Shown here: piece by piece, positions 17,736-25,854 of the stretch
Position numbering within the stretch: the first letter of the stretch is position 1
Layout: each line of letters begins with the position of its first letter
Origin: Erythrobacter oryzae
GTDB lineage: Bacteria; Pseudomonadota; Alphaproteobacteria; Sphingomonadales; Sphingomonadaceae
Direction of reading: 5' to 3'
Length of the DNA stretch: 64,000 nt
Assembly (NCBI RefSeq): GCF_030271515.1
Contig: NZ_JASCXI010000003.1
Coordinates: 186,001-250,000 of the forward strand
Position numbers and translations under genes: made by a program
Notes under the pieces: generated by a model
The model's input: the letters and a program-made list of their open reading frames with translations, nothing else
What the model was told of the DNA's origin: nothing
Database searches by the model: none

Positions 17736-18487
17736 CCCTCGCAACCCTCCCCACGCGCCGCGATGAAGCATGGCGCTATGCCGATATGGACGGGCTGGCG
17801 CGGCTTGGCGTCGCGGCGCTCGACCAGTGGCAGGCGATCGACGTTCCCGCTGGCGAGAGCGTGACGCGGTGCCTCGTGGTCGGCTCCGACGCGCCCGAAT
17901 TGCACCGCTTCCGCGTCACTCTGGGCGAGGGTGCGACGGCGGCGTTCTTCGTCACCAATGCTGGCGGCGATTACACCCGCGTCGAGGTCGAGGTGCGGCT
18001 CGCCAAGGGTGCCCATTTCGAATTCGGCGGCGTCACCATCGGCGGGGCGGGGGTCACCCGCGAATTCGTCACGCAGGTCGTCCATGCCGAGCCGGAAGCC
18101 ACCTCCAACCAGACCGTGCGCGCGGTCCACTGGGCCGGGGCGACGGGCAATTTCCTCGGCGAGATCAAGGTCGCGCGCCACGCGCAGAAGACCGACGCCG
18201 CACAGGACTTCAAGGGCCTGCTGCTCGAAGCCGGGGCGAGCGCCAATGCCGTCCCCCAGCTCGAGATCTTCGCCGACGACGTCAAATGCGCCCACGGCGC
18301 CACCGTCGGCGCGCTCGAGGAAGCCGCGCGCTTCTACATGATGGCGAGGGGCCTCGACCCCGCCACGGCCCAGCGGTTGCTGGTGCAGGCCTTCATCGGC
18401 GACGCCTTCGTGGCGCTGGAGGACGAGGCAGAGCGCGAAACGCTGCTCGATGCCGCGCTGGCGGCGCTGGAGGGGGCGAAGCTGTGA
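17732..18487 (+). CDS. sufD: Fe-S cluster assembly protein SufD (short form)
   Basis: A 251-aa SufD, the partner of SufB in the SufBC2D scaffold. It lacks most of the ~150-aa N-terminal region of E. coli SufD but keeps the beta-helix core (REFVTQVVHAEPEATSNQTVRAVHW) and the signature DVKCAHGATVGALEEAARFYMMARGL. The conserved His of CAHGATVG corresponds to the functionally important His of E. coli SufD. The N-terminal RRDEAWRYADMDGL is the normal SufD lead-in. ATG at 17732 overlaps the previous stop. Short SufD proteins are common in this order, so this is not a truncation artefact. Confidence 0.93.
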   Translation: MTLATLPTRRDEAWRYADMDGLARLGVAALDQWQAIDVPAGESVTRCLVVGSDAPELHRFRVTLGEGATAAFFVTNAGGDYTRVEVEVRLAKGAHFEFGGVTIGGAGVTREFVTQVVHAEPEATSNQTVRAVHWAGATGNFLGEIKVARHAQKTDAAQDFKGLLLEAGASANAVPQLEIFADDVKCAHGATVGALEEAARFYMMARGLDPATAQRLLVQAFIGDAFVALEDEAERETLLDAALAALEGAKL

Positions 18488-18831
18488 GCCTGATTCTAGC
18501 CCTCGCGCTCGCCCAGGCGTCTGCCGTGACCGGCACCGTGCCGCAGCCGAATGCGGAACTCGACGCCGCCCACACCTGCCTGCGCGCCGGTGTGGCCGAG
18601 CGACTGATGAGGAAAGAACCCGCCCCGGCCGCCGAAGAACGCTGGGATTGGGCGGTTCGGATCACGGCAGCTTGCGAGGACCGGATCATTGCCGCCGCCA
18701 ACAGCGGGGGCTCTGTCTATGTCCTGGGCGATCATGCGCATAGCTCGATCTCCAAGCTGGACCTGCTTCGGGCCGAAGCCAACTACTTCGTCGATCGCCT
18801 GATCCGCGAGCATTACGAGGCCAAGGCATGA
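18484..18831 (+). CDS. small secreted protein between sufD and sufS
   Basis: A 115-aa protein beginning with GTG at 18484, which overlaps the sufD stop. N-terminal MSLILALALAQASAVTG is a minimal signal peptide. The mature part has two Cys (HTCLRAGV, TAACEDR) and a mostly helical sequence (EERWDWAVRI, SKLDLLRAEANYFVDRLIREHYEAK). Its TGA overlaps the sufS ATG. No family recognised. Together with the 17343 gene it shows a pattern of exported small proteins embedded between suf genes. Confidence 0.65.
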   Translation: MSLILALALAQASAVTGTVPQPNAELDAAHTCLRAGVAERLMRKEPAPAAEERWDWAVRITAACEDRIIAAANSGGSVYVLGDHAHSSISKLDLLRAEANYFVDRLIREHYEAKA

Positions 18832-20054
18832 ACGCCCCGACCACCATCGAGCGCGACCTGCGCACCGACTTCCCCGGCATGGTCACCCATGACGGCAAGC
18901 CCTGGCACTACCTCGATACCGCCGCCACCGCGCAGAAGCCGCGTGCGGTGATCGACGCCATGGCGCGTGCGCTCGGCGAAGATTACGCGACGGTCCACCG
19001 CGGGGTCTACACCCGCTCGGCGGAGATGACGCTCGCTTATGAGGCGGCGCGGCGCACCGTCGCGCGGTTCATCGGCGGGCACGAGGACGAGCTGGTCTTC
19101 ACCCGCGGCGCGACCGAGGCGATCAACCTCGTCGCGCAGACCTGGGGCCGGGCGAACCTCAGGGCGGGGGACCGCATCCTGCTCTCGCTGGCCGAGCACC
19201 ATTCGAACATCGTGCCGTGGCAGATGGTTGCCGAGGAGGTGGGCGCGATCATCGACGTGTGCCCGCTCACGCATGACCACCGGATCGACCTCGACGCTGC
19301 CGAAGCGATGCTGACGGACGCGCACAAGCTTGTGGCCTTCGGCCATGTCTCGAACGTCACGGGCGCGCTGCTCGATGCTCCGCGCGCCGCCGCGCTGGCG
19401 CACAAGGTGGGCGCGAAGCTGCTGCTCGACGGGTGCCAGAGCGCGCCGCACATGGGCGTGGACGTGGCGGCGCTCGCTTGCGATTTCTACGTGTTTTCCG
19501 CCCACAAGCTCTACGGCCCGACCGGGATCGGGGCGCTGTGGGCGCGCAAGGACATCCTCGCCGCTATGCCCCCCTATCAAGGCGGAGGGGCGATGATCGA
19601 CCGGGTGACCTTCGCCAAGACCACCTACGCCAGCGGGCCGCAGCGGTTCGAGGCCGGGACGCCCGCGATCACCGAGGCGGTCGCGTTCGCCGCCGCGGTC
19701 GACTACGTCGCGGCCATCGGCCCCGCGCGCATCCACGCGCACGAGCAGGCGCTGGTCGCCAAACTCCGCCGCGAACTGGGCGCGATGAATGACGTCACGC
19801 TGTTCGGCCCCGCCGACAGCGCCGGGATCGTCAGCTTCGCGCTCGACGACATTCACCCCCACGACCTCGGCACGATCCTCGACGAAAGCAACGTCGCGAT
19901 CCGCGCCGGGCACCACTGCGCCCAGCCGCTGATGGACTATCTCGGCGTCCCCGCCACCGCGCGCGCCAGCTTCGGCCTCTACTCGACCGAGGCCGATGTC
20001 GACGCGCTGCTCGCCGGGATCGCCCGCACCCGCAAGATTTTTGGAAGAGGATGA
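18828..20054 (+). CDS. sufS: cysteine desulfurase SufS
   Basis: A 408-aa class-V aminotransferase-fold PLP enzyme that converts cysteine to alanine and holds the sulfur as a persulfide for SufB. PLP lysine K227 in SAHKLYGPTG, catalytic C364 in RAGHHCAQPLM, substrate-binding N-terminus YLDTAATAQKP, and HHSN loop (EHHSNIVPW). The short active-site loop and RAGHHC motif place it in the SufS (type II) rather than IscS group. No sufE or sufU is seen nearby, so the sulfur-transfer partner is encoded elsewhere or not needed. Confidence 0.97.
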   Translation: MNAPTTIERDLRTDFPGMVTHDGKPWHYLDTAATAQKPRAVIDAMARALGEDYATVHRGVYTRSAEMTLAYEAARRTVARFIGGHEDELVFTRGATEAINLVAQTWGRANLRAGDRILLSLAEHHSNIVPWQMVAEEVGAIIDVCPLTHDHRIDLDAAEAMLTDAHKLVAFGHVSNVTGALLDAPRAAALAHKVGAKLLLDGCQSAPHMGVDVAALACDFYVFSAHKLYGPTGIGALWARKDILAAMPPYQGGGAMIDRVTFAKTTYASGPQRFEAGTPAITEAVAFAAAVDYVAAIGPARIHAHEQALVAKLRRELGAMNDVTLFGPADSAGIVSFALDDIHPHDLGTILDESNVAIRAGHHCAQPLMDYLGVPATARASFGLYSTEADVDALLAGIARTRKIFGRG

Positions 20055-20503
20055 GAGCGATGGACAGCTCAGCCGAAAAGCCCCCCCGCGCCCGCGTCTC
20101 CGACGCCGTGGACACCGAGGAGGCAGCACCCCGCACCCGCGACTATCTCGACGGCTTCCTCGCCGCCAAGCCGCCCGAGGGCCCGGTGGGCGGCGAAGGC
20201 AGCGACCTGCAGGCCGACGTCATCGAGGCGCTGCGCGAGATTTTCGACCCGGAAATCCCGGTCAACATCTATGATCTCGGCCTGATCTACGGGGTCGAGG
20301 TCGACGAGAACCGTGACGCCACCGTCACCATGACGCTCACAACGCCGCATTGCCCGGTCGCGGAATCGATGCCGGGCGAGGTCGAACTGCGCGTCTCAAG
20401 CGTGCCGGGTATCCGCGATGCCGAGGTCAATCTCGTCTGGGACCCGCCGTGGGGCCCGCACAAGATGAGCGACGAGGCGCGGCTCGAGCTAGGGATGCTG
20501 TGA
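20051..20503 (+). CDS. sufT: SUF-associated MIP18/DUF59 protein SufT
   Basis: A 150-aa protein with a ~55-aa low-complexity N-terminal extension and a MIP18-family (DUF59) domain at ~55-148. Its motifs are IFDPEIPVNIYDLGLIYGVEV, the conserved Cys in TTPHCPVAESMP, and NLVWDPPWGPHKMSDEARLELGM. SufT helps mature Fe-S proteins under high demand. ATG at 20051 overlaps the sufS stop; ATG at 20060 (MDSSAEK) is equally possible. The stop overlaps the GTG of the next gene. Confidence 0.93.
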   Translation: MRAMDSSAEKPPRARVSDAVDTEEAAPRTRDYLDGFLAAKPPEGPVGGEGSDLQADVIEALREIFDPEIPVNIYDLGLIYGVEVDENRDATVTMTLTTPHCPVAESMPGEVELRVSSVPGIRDAEVNLVWDPPWGPHKMSDEARLELGML

Positions 20504-20994
20504 GCGACGCCGCCACCCTTGCGATCACCCTCGCGGATTACCGCGATGCGCGCGATGCGGCGGACGTCGTGGCGCTGCTCGATGCCTACGCCCGCGATCC
20601 GATGGGCGGCGGCGAGCCTTTGCGCGACGACGTCAGGGCGCGGCTGACCGATGATCTGGCGGCCAATCCGCAGGCCTTCTCGCTGATCGCGCGTATCGAC
20701 GAGCGCGCCGTAGGCCTCGCCAATTGCTTCATGGGCTATTCGACCTTCGCCGCTGCGCCGCTGGTCAATATCCACGATCTCGCGGTGCTGCCCGAGACGC
20801 GCGGGCGCGGCGTAGGCAAGGCGCTCCTGCAAGCGGTCGAGGCCGAGGCCTTGAAGCGCGGGGCCTGCAAGATCACATTGGAAGTGCTGAGCGGCAATCC
20901 GGCGCGGCACCTTTATGCGCGCGAAGGCTATGGCGACTACCAGCTCGATCCCGCCACCGGGCACGCGCTGTTCTGGCAGAAGAGGCTCAAATGA
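20500..20994 (+). CDS. GNAT family N-acetyltransferase in the suf operon
   Basis: A 164-aa acetyltransferase, GTG start overlapping the sufT stop. Motif A is HDLAVLPETRGRGVGKALLQAVEAEALKRGACKITLEVLSGN (acetyl-CoA pyrophosphate loop RGRGVG), followed by ARHLYAREGYGDY, the usual motif B. Substrate unknown; small-molecule or protein N-termini are equally possible. Genes of this type are found next to sufA in other Sphingomonadales suf operons as far as I recall, so the association may be real rather than accidental. Confidence 0.85.
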   Translation: MSDAATLAITLADYRDARDAADVVALLDAYARDPMGGGEPLRDDVRARLTDDLAANPQAFSLIARIDERAVGLANCFMGYSTFAAAPLVNIHDLAVLPETRGRGVGKALLQAVEAEALKRGACKITLEVLSGNPARHLYAREGYGDYQLDPATGHALFWQKRLK

Positions 20995-21356
20995 CCGACA
21001 CGACCACGACGTCTCGCCCCGCCCCCAAGGCCGCCGTCACGCTCACGGCCAGCGCCGAAGCGCGCATCGCCGAGCTGATGAGCAAAGCCCCCGCTGACGC
21101 CATCGGCGTCAAGCTCTCGACGCCCCGCCGGGGCTGCTCGGGCCTCGCCTATTCGGTCGACTACGTCACCACCGAAGCCAAGTTCGACGAGAAGATCCCC
21201 ACCCCCGGCGGCGTGTTCTACATCGACGGCGCGAGCGTGCTCTACCTCGTCGGCAGCATCATGGACTGGCGCGAGGACGATTTCACCGCGGGCTTCGTGT
21301 TCGAAAACCCCAACGCCAAGGGCGCCTGCGGCTGCGGCGAGAGCTTCATGGTGTGA
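20991..21356 (+). CDS. sufA: A-type Fe-S cluster carrier SufA
   Basis: A 121-aa HesB/IscA-fold carrier that takes clusters from SufBC2D to client apoproteins. The three invariant cysteines are C49 (RRGCSGLAY), C113 and C115 (GACGCGESF). An extended Thr/Pro-rich N-terminus precedes the fold. ATG at 20991 overlaps the GNAT stop. It could equally be called an ErpA/IscA paralogue by sequence, but its place in the operon supports SufA. Confidence 0.95.
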   Translation: MTDTTTTSRPAPKAAVTLTASAEARIAELMSKAPADAIGVKLSTPRRGCSGLAYSVDYVTTEAKFDEKIPTPGGVFYIDGASVLYLVGSIMDWREDDFTAGFVFENPNAKGACGCGESFMV

Positions 21357-21562
21357 CCCCGCCCGATCGTGACGCCCAGCGCATCGCCCAGCGCGGGCGC
21401 GAGGTGCAGGCGATCATCGCGCGGATGGAAGGCGAGCGCGCGGCGCTGGAGGCGCAGCTGGCTGACAGCGCGCCCGAAGATCAGGCCCGGATCGAGACCG
21501 AAATCCTCCACCTCTCGCTGGCTCTCAGCGAGTTGCGGCGCGGGCACTACGGCGGCGGTTAG
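21353..21562 (+). CDS. small coiled-coil protein at the end of the suf operon
   Basis: A 69-aa protein with a GTG start overlapping the sufA stop (GTGA). Almost the whole length is charged amphipathic helix (AQRIAQRGREVQAIIARMEGERAALEAQLADSAPEDQARIETEILHL, in two heptad-like segments) with a Gly-rich end. No signal peptide. Coupling to sufA argues it is translated. Its stop overlaps by 4 bp the stop of the convergent gene at 21559. Function unknown. Confidence 0.6.
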   Translation: MTPPDRDAQRIAQRGREVQAIIARMEGERAALEAQLADSAPEDQARIETEILHLSLALSELRRGHYGGG

Positions 21563-22503
21563 TCCGCTTGCGCGAGCCGCGCGATCAGGCGGGTTTCGAG
21601 CTCGTCGACCTCGCCATCGGCCTGCACCATCCGGTCGAGCCATTCGCTCTCGTAGGTGGTGATCTTCTCGCCCTCGGCGGCAAGCGCGCCGTAGTCGGGG
21701 CCGGAAGGCTGCTTCTTCCCGAACACCTTGCCGAAGTGGTTGCCGACATTGGGCGCCTCGCGCACAACGCGCCCCAGGAAGCCGCCGAGGTTGACGCGGT
21801 TGTCAGCGACGAAGGCTTCCAGCTCGCGCTTGCGCTCGTGGCTCAGCTGGGCGCTGGGGAGGGCGAAGCCCTTCATGAAATTGGCGACGCCGTCGAGGAA
21901 CAGGTCGTCCCACTCGGCTGCGTTCTCGTCGGCGAGGGTCGCGTCCTTCAGGCGGAACAGCATTTCGGCATCGTGGCGGGTGACGGCGGCGGGGCCGTGG
22001 CCGCCGCTCGCGAAGATCACGCGGCGCACGATCCGGCATTCGGCCGAGGTGATGTGCGTGGCGCTGAGGTCGCCGCCGTGGCGCGTCGGGCCCTCGCCGT
22101 GCAGCACCGCGTGTTCGACCTTGGCGAGGACGTAGTCCTTGAGCCGGTCGGGGGTGTTCTCGGCGCGCTCGAGGATGCGCACCAGCGCCTCGAGTTCGGC
22201 CATGCTATCGACCTTCCCGTCACGCTCGACCTGCGCGATCAGCCACTCGGCTTCCTCGAGGTTGCACTGGAGGCGCGGCGGGGTGCCATTGAGGACATGC
22301 TCGCCGATCGCCTCGACGAAGAAGTCGACCCATTCGGGGGTGCGGTGGGTGAGCGCCTGGTTGAGCGTGAACAGCGCCTCGGCCTCTTCGCGGGTGATGA
22401 TGCCATCGCCCCAGCCTTCGCGGCGCAGGGCGAGAAGCTCGTCGGCGGTGATCTGGCCATCGGCGGCAGCGGCCCGCGCGACTTGGAGGAACTGGGTGGT
22501 CAC
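21559..22503 (-). CDS. EF-hand-like / TerB-like repeat protein, function unknown
   Basis: A 314-aa soluble, acidic, all-helical protein with several DG-containing loops spaced like degenerate EF-hand or TerB acidic loops: AADGQITADELLAL (~14-27), GDGIITREEAEAL (~32-44), RDGKVDSMAELEAL (~94-107) and ADGEVDELETRL near the C-terminus (~297-308). These suggest metal (Ca2+-like) binding, although loop acids are incomplete. No signal peptide. ATG at 22503. It is upstream in the same direction of nothing conserved; a 60-bp gap separates it from the lipoprotein gene to its right, which may be in the same transcript. Confidence 0.72.
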   Translation of the reverse strand: MTTQFLQVARAAAADGQITADELLALRREGWGDGIITREEAEALFTLNQALTHRTPEWVDFFVEAIGEHVLNGTPPRLQCNLEEAEWLIAQVERDGKVDSMAELEALVRILERAENTPDRLKDYVLAKVEHAVLHGEGPTRHGGDLSATHITSAECRIVRRVIFASGGHGPAAVTRHDAEMLFRLKDATLADENAAEWDDLFLDGVANFMKGFALPSAQLSHERKRELEAFVADNRVNLGGFLGRVVREAPNVGNHFGKVFGKKQPSGPDYGALAAEGEKITTYESEWLDRMVQADGEVDELETRLIARLAQAD

Positions 22504-22563
22504 GGTGGTCTATCCCCTGTGGTCTTCGCGGGGAGCCATGCCACAGACAGGCTTAAGACCGGG

Positions 22564-22992
22564 TTACCTTCTCTCGATCTCGCGCAGGCACTCGCCCGGG
22601 TCGGCCGCCGCGCCGCCCTGCCTGAGGCGTGCGGCGACGTGGGTCGCGGTCGGCTCTGCGGCAGCGGCGACGGGGTAGAGGTAGATGTCGAGCACGCAGG
22701 TGGCGCCGGCGAACTGGAGCTTCCGCGCATCGCCCTCGGCCAGGTCGATGCGGGGGCTGCCGAAGCGCGCGGTGAGCGCGGCGGCGGGCGAGCCGATCAC
22801 GCCGGAGAGGCCCGCGGGGGCCATCACCTCGGGCACGACGACGATGGTGCTGCGCGGGGTGGCCGGGGCGGAGGGGCGGAAGCCGGGGCGGGGGACCGAC
22901 GAGGCGGGCTTGCGCTGAGGGGCCGCGCCGCCCGCGCAGCCGCCAAGCGCCGCTGCCAGCAGCGCCGCGGTGAGGAGGGCTGCGGCTCTCAC
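22564..22992 (-). CDS. hypothetical lipoprotein
   Basis: A 142-aa protein with signal peptide and lipobox LGGC (Cys19: MRAAALLTAALLAAALGGC), an Ala/Pro linker, and a ~90-aa domain (GLSGVIGSPAAALTARFGSPRIDLAEGDARKLQFAGATCVLDIYLYP...CLREIERR). The GSP-x-x-LTARFG-x-P...GD-x-x-x-x-Q-x-x-G-x-x-C-x-LD-x-YLYP pattern is typical of small SmpA/OmlA-like alphaproteobacterial lipoproteins. Start ATG overlaps the stop of the CysZ-like gene upstream (ATGA), so they form one transcript. Function unknown. Confidence 0.75.
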   Translation of the reverse strand: MRAAALLTAALLAAALGGCAGGAAPQRKPASSVPRPGFRPSAPATPRSTIVVVPEVMAPAGLSGVIGSPAAALTARFGSPRIDLAEGDARKLQFAGATCVLDIYLYPVAAAAEPTATHVAARLRQGGAAADPGECLREIERR

Positions 22993-23693
22993 GCCTTGGC
23001 TCCGACCCGGCGCAGCACCAGATGCGTCCCCGCCGCCGCGCCGACCAGAGGGGCGACGAGGTTCACCAGCGGCACCGCCATCATCGCCGCCACCACCGCG
23101 CCGAGCAGGATGCGCTCGGCCTTGGGCACGGGGTTGGCGCGCTCGTCACCGCAGCAGTGCCGCAGCCACGCCATGTCGGTCAGCTCCCTCCCGAGCAGCA
23201 CCGCGTTGACCGCGAGGAACACCAGCGCCGGGCCCACCGCGGTGAACACCAGCACCGCCGCCACCGGCAGCGCCAGCAGGTTGTAGCCCAGCGCCCGCAT
23301 CAGGCCCTTGCTTGCCACCGCCACCTCGCGCGCCAGCGGCAGCGGCTGGGCGCGCTTGGCGAGCTCGGGGTAGTGCTTCGCTTCGACCGCCGCCACCACC
23401 TCGTCGGCGAAGAGCTGGAGCACCGCCAGCGCCACCACCCGGAACAGCAGCCAGAATGCGAGGAGGCTCACCGCCAGCCACACCGCGACCACCAGCGGAC
23501 CCGCCACATCCGCCGGCAGCAGCCCCGCGACCCACGGGCTCTCCCGCAGCCACCCGAGGCCGAACCACATCCCCACGCTCGCCGCCGCGAACACCGCCAG
23601 CGTCACCGCGACGCTCTTGAGCCCCACGCCCACGACGGCGCGGTCCGAGAGCTGGCCAAAGGCCTTTACGATGGCGGCGGGAACGGCGGACAT
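22989..23693 (-). CDS. EI24/CysZ-like membrane protein
   Basis: A 234-aa inner-membrane protein with about four to six spans and the EI24 (PF07264, CysZ) family layout: an N-terminal FGQLSDRAVVGVGLKSV helix, paired hydrophobic segments, and the re-entrant region ELTDMAWLRH with a C-terminal GAAAGTHLVLRRV. CysZ transports sulfate, but this branch in alphaproteobacteria is uncharacterised and no sulfate assimilation genes lie nearby. ATG at 23693. The downstream lipoprotein is translationally coupled to it. Confidence 0.78.
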   Translation of the reverse strand: MSAVPAAIVKAFGQLSDRAVVGVGLKSVAVTLAVFAAASVGMWFGLGWLRESPWVAGLLPADVAGPLVVAVWLAVSLLAFWLLFRVVALAVLQLFADEVVAAVEAKHYPELAKRAQPLPLAREVAVASKGLMRALGYNLLALPVAAVLVFTAVGPALVFLAVNAVLLGRELTDMAWLRHCCGDERANPVPKAERILLGAVVAAMMAVPLVNLVAPLVGAAAGTHLVLRRVGAKA

Positions 23694-23821
23694 GCCCCTT
23701 GCGATGCGCACGCCGCCCGCCCAAGTCAACGCACCCGTGCTGCACCGCACACAGATCGCTTGGCGAGGCGCACGAAGGCGGCTAGGCGCACCCGCGCAAC
23801 ACCATCCAAGGAAGCCTGCCC

Positions 23822-24823
23822 GTGCCCGACACCTCCGAGCCCCGCTACGACGTCATCGCCATCGGCAACGCCGTGGTCGACGTCATCGCCTCCTGCGAGG
23901 AGGAGCTGATCACCGAGCTCCAGCTGAACCGCGGCGGGATGACCCTGATCGACGAGGCGCGCGCCGAGGAGCTTTACGAAGCCATGCCGCCCGCGCGCGA
24001 GGTCTCGGGCGGATCGGCGGCCAACACGCTGGCGGGGCTCGCCACGCTCGGCCTGCAATGCGCCTTCATCGGCCAGGTCGCCGAGGACCAGCTCGGCAAG
24101 GTCTTCCGCCACGACATGCGCGCGACCGGCATCGACTTCGACACGCCCGGACGTGAGGGCGAGCCCGCCACCGGCCGCGTGCTCATCTTCGTGACGCCTG
24201 ACGGCGAGCGCACCATGAACACCTTCCTCGGCGCGGGCCAGTTCCTGCCCGCCGCCGCGCTCGACGAGGAGCTGATCGCCAGCGGCGCGATCCTCTATCT
24301 CGAAGGCTACCTTTGGGACCCCGAAGAGCCCCGCCGCGCGATGCGCCGCGCGATCGAGGTCGCGCGTGCGGCCGGTCGCAAGATCGCCTTCACGGCCTCG
24401 GAAAGCTTCGTGATCGACCGCCACGGTGACGATTTCCGCGCGATGATCGAGGAAGGCATCATCGACATCCTCTTCGTCAACGAAACCGAACTCGCGACGC
24501 TCACCGGCGAGGCTGACTTCGAGGCGGGCCTCGCCGCGGTCGCCGACAAGGTGCCGGTGCTGGTCGCGACCCGCTCCGAGAAGGGCGCGGTCGCCATCGC
24601 CCATGGCGAGCGCGCCGAGGTCGCCGCCGTGCCGGTAATCAAGGTGGTCGACACCACCGGCGCGGGCGACCAGTTCGCGGCCGGCTTCCTCTCGGGCTAC
24701 GCCAAGGGCGAGCCGCTGACCCGCTGCCTCAAGCGCGGCGCGATCTGCGCCTCGGAAGTGATCTCGCACTACGGCCCGCGGCCGGAAGCGGACATGCTGA
24801 AGCTGATGGAAGAGAGACTCTGA
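23822..24823 (+). CDS. PfkB-family kinase (adenosine kinase-like)
   Basis: A 333-aa ribokinase-fold kinase. N-terminal substrate-binding segment YDVIAIGNAVVDVIA; PfkB signature 1 at GGSAANTLAGLATLGLQCAFIGQVAEDQLG; and signature 2 DTTGAGDQFAAGFLSGYAKG with the catalytic Asp in GAGD and the anion hole GAG. The NTLAGLATLG form and overall length match proteins annotated as adenosine kinases in Sphingomonadales, but the substrate could be another nucleoside or sugar. GTG start at 23822 follows AAGGAAGC; no ATG fits. It is followed by a 479-bp gap that carries the structured repeat. Confidence 0.86.
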   Translation: MPDTSEPRYDVIAIGNAVVDVIASCEEELITELQLNRGGMTLIDEARAEELYEAMPPAREVSGGSAANTLAGLATLGLQCAFIGQVAEDQLGKVFRHDMRATGIDFDTPGREGEPATGRVLIFVTPDGERTMNTFLGAGQFLPAAALDEELIASGAILYLEGYLWDPEEPRRAMRRAIEVARAAGRKIAFTASESFVIDRHGDDFRAMIEEGIIDILFVNETELATLTGEADFEAGLAAVADKVPVLVATRSEKGAVAIAHGERAEVAAVPVIKVVDTTGAGDQFAAGFLSGYAKGEPLTRCLKRGAICASEVISHYGPRPEADMLKLMEERL

Positions 24824-24830
24824 TTGGTTG

Positions 24831-25072
24831 CGTGCCCGCCTCCGCGGGCACGTCCTCGGTGCTGTTCCCTTCGCTGCGCTACGGGGCACCTGCGGCTCGC
24901 GCCGTGCGCTCGCGGCCGCTAACGCGACCGAACCACCGCTACATTCCCCGTTCGTGTTTGGCGCTGATCGGCCCCGCAGGGGCCGCAAGGGCGACCGCCC
25001 GCCCGCAGGCGCCCGGAGGAGCGTAGCGACGGAGGAACAGCGCCGAGGACGGGGGCGCGGAGGCGCCCCCGC
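24831..25072. repeat. large inverted, hairpin-tipped repeat element (copies A and A')
   Basis: Between the PfkB gene and the cytochrome gene (24824-25302) I see no gene, but a structured repeat. The left arm starts with hairpin CGTGCCCGC-CTCC-GCGGGCACG (24831-24852), then GTCCTCGGTGCTGTTCC (24852-24868). The right arm ends with GGAACAGCGCCGAGGAC (25034-25050) and hairpin GGGGGCGC-GGAG-GCGCCCCC (25051-25070). The arms are inverted copies of one module with the tip hairpin stem changed on both sides but still paired. The same module recurs at 38771-38807. Inner arm segments (CACCTGCGG... and CCGCAGGCGCC) also pair. From 25073 to 25302 I see nothing else supported. Confidence 0.8.
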
Positions 25073-25302
25073 TACCAAGGCGCGTTCAGCTTGCCTCCCG
25101 GTTTCCTGCTGTTGGAGACACATGAGACACTGTCCAGAGCCGGAAAACCTCCGCTCCTTTGCGCAGGAAACTGGCGCGATGTGGGTGGCTGACGATGGCA
25201 AAGAGCGCGCGGCCTTTCTGGGGGCCTCGCGACTTCCCTAACCCATTGCCAGCCCTGTAGGAAAGTGCTTTCGCTCAGCCCGCTGCGGTCGCCCTCGCGC
25301 GG

Positions 25303-25683
25303 CTACTTCGGCGGCACGTATCCCGCCTCGCGCAGCGTCACCATATAGGCCGCGATCTGGTCGATCTGCTTGGCGGTGAGAGTGAAATCCATGTCCTCAG
25401 GGTAATTGTGCGCGTCCGCCAGCCAGTCGCCGAGCGATTTCTCCGAGAGCCCCTGCCGGTTGGCGATCGCGGCAAAGCTGGGCGAGGCGGGGTTGGGCGA
25501 CAGGAAGGGCGGCTCGACCGCATGGCACCCCCCGCAGGCCGCCTCGACAAAGGCGGGCGCGCGCGTGTCGGGCGAGGGAGAGGTCGCCTTGCCCACCATC
25601 GGCGGCGGATTGTCGGTGCCGGGCGCCGTGGCGCAGGCTCCAAGGGTGGCAAGCGCGGCGAGCAGCAGGGGGCGGTGGGTCAT
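25303..25683 (-). CDS. c-type cytochrome lipoprotein
   Basis: A 126-aa monoheme cytochrome c. Signal peptide with lipobox LGAC (MTHRPLLLAALATLGAC), Pro/Ser linker, heme motif CGGCH in FVEAACGGCHAVEPPF, and probable distal Met in YPEDMDFTLTAKQIDQIAAYMVTL; the C-terminal helix fits class I small cytochromes. It is an electron carrier anchored in the periplasmic face of a membrane. ATG at 25683 is chosen because it begins the signal peptide; longer frames add non-signal residues. No oxidase or dehydrogenase partner is adjacent. Confidence 0.87.
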   Translation of the reverse strand: MTHRPLLLAALATLGACATAPGTDNPPPMVGKATSPSPDTRAPAFVEAACGGCHAVEPPFLSPNPASPSFAAIANRQGLSEKSLGDWLADAHNYPEDMDFTLTAKQIDQIAAYMVTLREAGYVPPK

Positions 25684-25854
25684 GCTGGCCTTGTGGGCCT
25701 GCCGCGTCACGGCGTCATTGATCGGGATCAATTTTGCGGGCCCGCCCGCTTCTGCCACCCGGCGGCAATGACCGCTTTCAGGGCAAGGCTTCGGCAAAGT
25801 GAATGACCGGAGGTGGGTGGGGAGCGGACCTTTATCGTTTGGAGATGCGGAAAT

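Noticed and set aside
24828..25241. 137-codon ORF in the repeat region
   Set aside because: Arg/Gly/Pro-rich translation over inverted repeats with no ribosome-binding site; similar nonsense translations occur at the other repeat copy.
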